Assembly: GCA_016342745.1 (NCBI GenBank)
Contig: JAEINT010000013.1
Span: forward strand, 1 to 64,000
Source of the DNA: Labilibaculum sp.
GTDB taxonomy: Bacteria > Bacteroidota > Bacteroidia > Bacteroidales > Marinifilaceae
DNA length: 64,000 bases
Direction: 5' to 3'
How positions within the stretch are numbered: the first letter of the stretch is position 1; the number at the start of each line of letters is the position of its first letter. This document shows positions 63,598 to 64,000 of this stretch, piece by piece. Both the position numbers and the translations under genes were made by a program. Below the pieces are notes generated by a model. That model ran no database searches. It saw nothing but the letters and a program-made list of their open reading frames with translations, and was not told the origin of the DNA.

Positions 63598-64000
63598 ATG
63601 GAAAATTTTGATTTTTACAATCCGGTAAACATCCTTTTTGGAAAAGGTAAAATTGCAGAGATAAATAAGCATGTTCCTAAAAATGCAAAAATTTTAATGA
63701 CTTATGGTGGTGGAAGCATCAAGAAGAATGGTGTGTACGACCAAGTAATGGCTGCATTGGAAGGTTATGATGTTACTGAATTTTCAGGAATCGAACCAAA
63801 CCCACATTTCGAAACATTAATGAAAGCAGTGGAAATTGTTCGATCAGAAAAGATTGATTTCTTGCTTGCAGTAGGTGGAGGATCAGTTGTTGATGGCACT
63901 AAGTTTATCGCAGCAGCAACCTATTTTGAAGGTGATGAGTGGGATATCTTAGCCAATCGTGCACCGATCACTAAAGCTGTTGATTTAGGTGCAGTATTAA
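63598..64000 (+). CDS. Iron-containing alcohol dehydrogenase (YqhD/BDH-like), cut by window end
   Basis: The first 134 codons of a gene running past the window. MENFDFYNPVNILFGKGKIA, TYGGGSIKKNGVYDQV, EFSGIEPNPHFETL and LLAVGGGSVVDGTKFIAAAT are the NAD(P)-binding signatures (GGGS and GGGSxxDxxK) of group III alcohol dehydrogenases of the YqhD/BdhA type, which reduce aldehydes. The metal ligands lie beyond the window. It begins 22 bases after the DJ-1-like stop and is likely one operon with it. Confidence 0.9.
   Translation, partial: MENFDFYNPVNILFGKGKIAEINKHVPKNAKILMTYGGGSIKKNGVYDQVMAALEGYDVTEFSGIEPNPHFETLMKAVEIVRSEKIDFLLAVGGGSVVDGTKFIAAATYFEGDEWDILANRAPITKAVDLGAVL

Noticed and set aside
1-64000. 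CRISPR arrays, rRNA, tRNA, prophage or insertion sequences
   Set aside because: No regularly spaced repeats, tRNA-like cloverleaf arms, transposase or phage structural genes were seen by eye; a tRNA could still be missed without a covariance search.

Overview
The window looks like chromosome of a marine, low-GC member of the Bacteroidota. I infer something near the Marinifilaceae/Marinilabiliales (Labilibaculum, Marinifilum or Ancylomarina-like), but no rRNA gene is present to test this. The grounds are A-rich start regions with weak Shine-Dalgarno sequences, a TAnnTTTG-type -7 box, a TonB plug inserted in a macroglobulin-like protein, an RND pump fused to its own TolC domain, and the general protein style. 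Cytochrome bd, an H-NOX protein and cysteine-rich PAS proteins suggest life at low or changing oxygen. I saw no rRNA, tRNA, insertion sequence, prophage or CRISPR array.

Layout. (1) 1-3.7 kb is accessory: two orphan secreted or membrane genes, each followed by a diverged copy of the same repeat, the first also bracketed by cassette-like core sites, then a TolC gene that lacks its C-terminal part. (2) 4.0-11.9 kb is a + strand signalling operon: TonB-dependent receptor, YfiR-like periplasmic protein, CHASE8-like/HAMP/PAS histidine kinase, Rcp1-like receiver and a receiver-PAS-kinase-receiver hybrid. (3) 12.0-18.7 kb holds a ~2000-residue alpha-2-macroglobulin-like protein with an embedded TonB plug, flanked by related palindromes and by a decayed copy of the 3' end of the next gene. 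(4) 18.7-25.4 kb (- strand) holds cydAB with a small membrane protein, a DsrE fragment, a cysteine-rich PAS protein, a YeiH transporter with its LysR regulator, and an NnrU/ICMT-type membrane methyltransferase. (5) 25.5-31.0 kb is a metal-efflux RND system. (6) 31.5-47.3 kb is a 13-gene exopolysaccharide operon, from a lone receiver and a receiver-fused initiating sugar transferase to four glycosyltransferases, closed by a strong bidirectional terminator. (7) 47.4-52.3 kb has a receiver-kinase facing an H-NOX/hybrid-kinase pair. (8) 52.5-58.2 kb has a large GAF protein of unknown role, an outer-membrane patatin and an outer-membrane barrel protein. (9) 58.3-64 kb has lysA-lysC behind a possible attenuator, a MIF-like tautomerase, an ArsC/Spx-like protein with a LysR regulator, and a divergent DJ-1/alcohol-dehydrogenase pair cut by the window end.

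How it fits together. The window is rich in sensing (four histidine kinases, two lone receivers, an H-NOX, two LysR regulators) beside envelope and exopolysaccharide functions. The best candidate for an unusual system is region 2, where a YfiR/YfiN-like envelope switch appears wired to a TonB receptor and a phosphorelay instead of a diguanylate cyclase. The second is the receiver-fused sugar transferase heading the exopolysaccharide operon. All functions are read from sequence by eye; none was tested by a database search.
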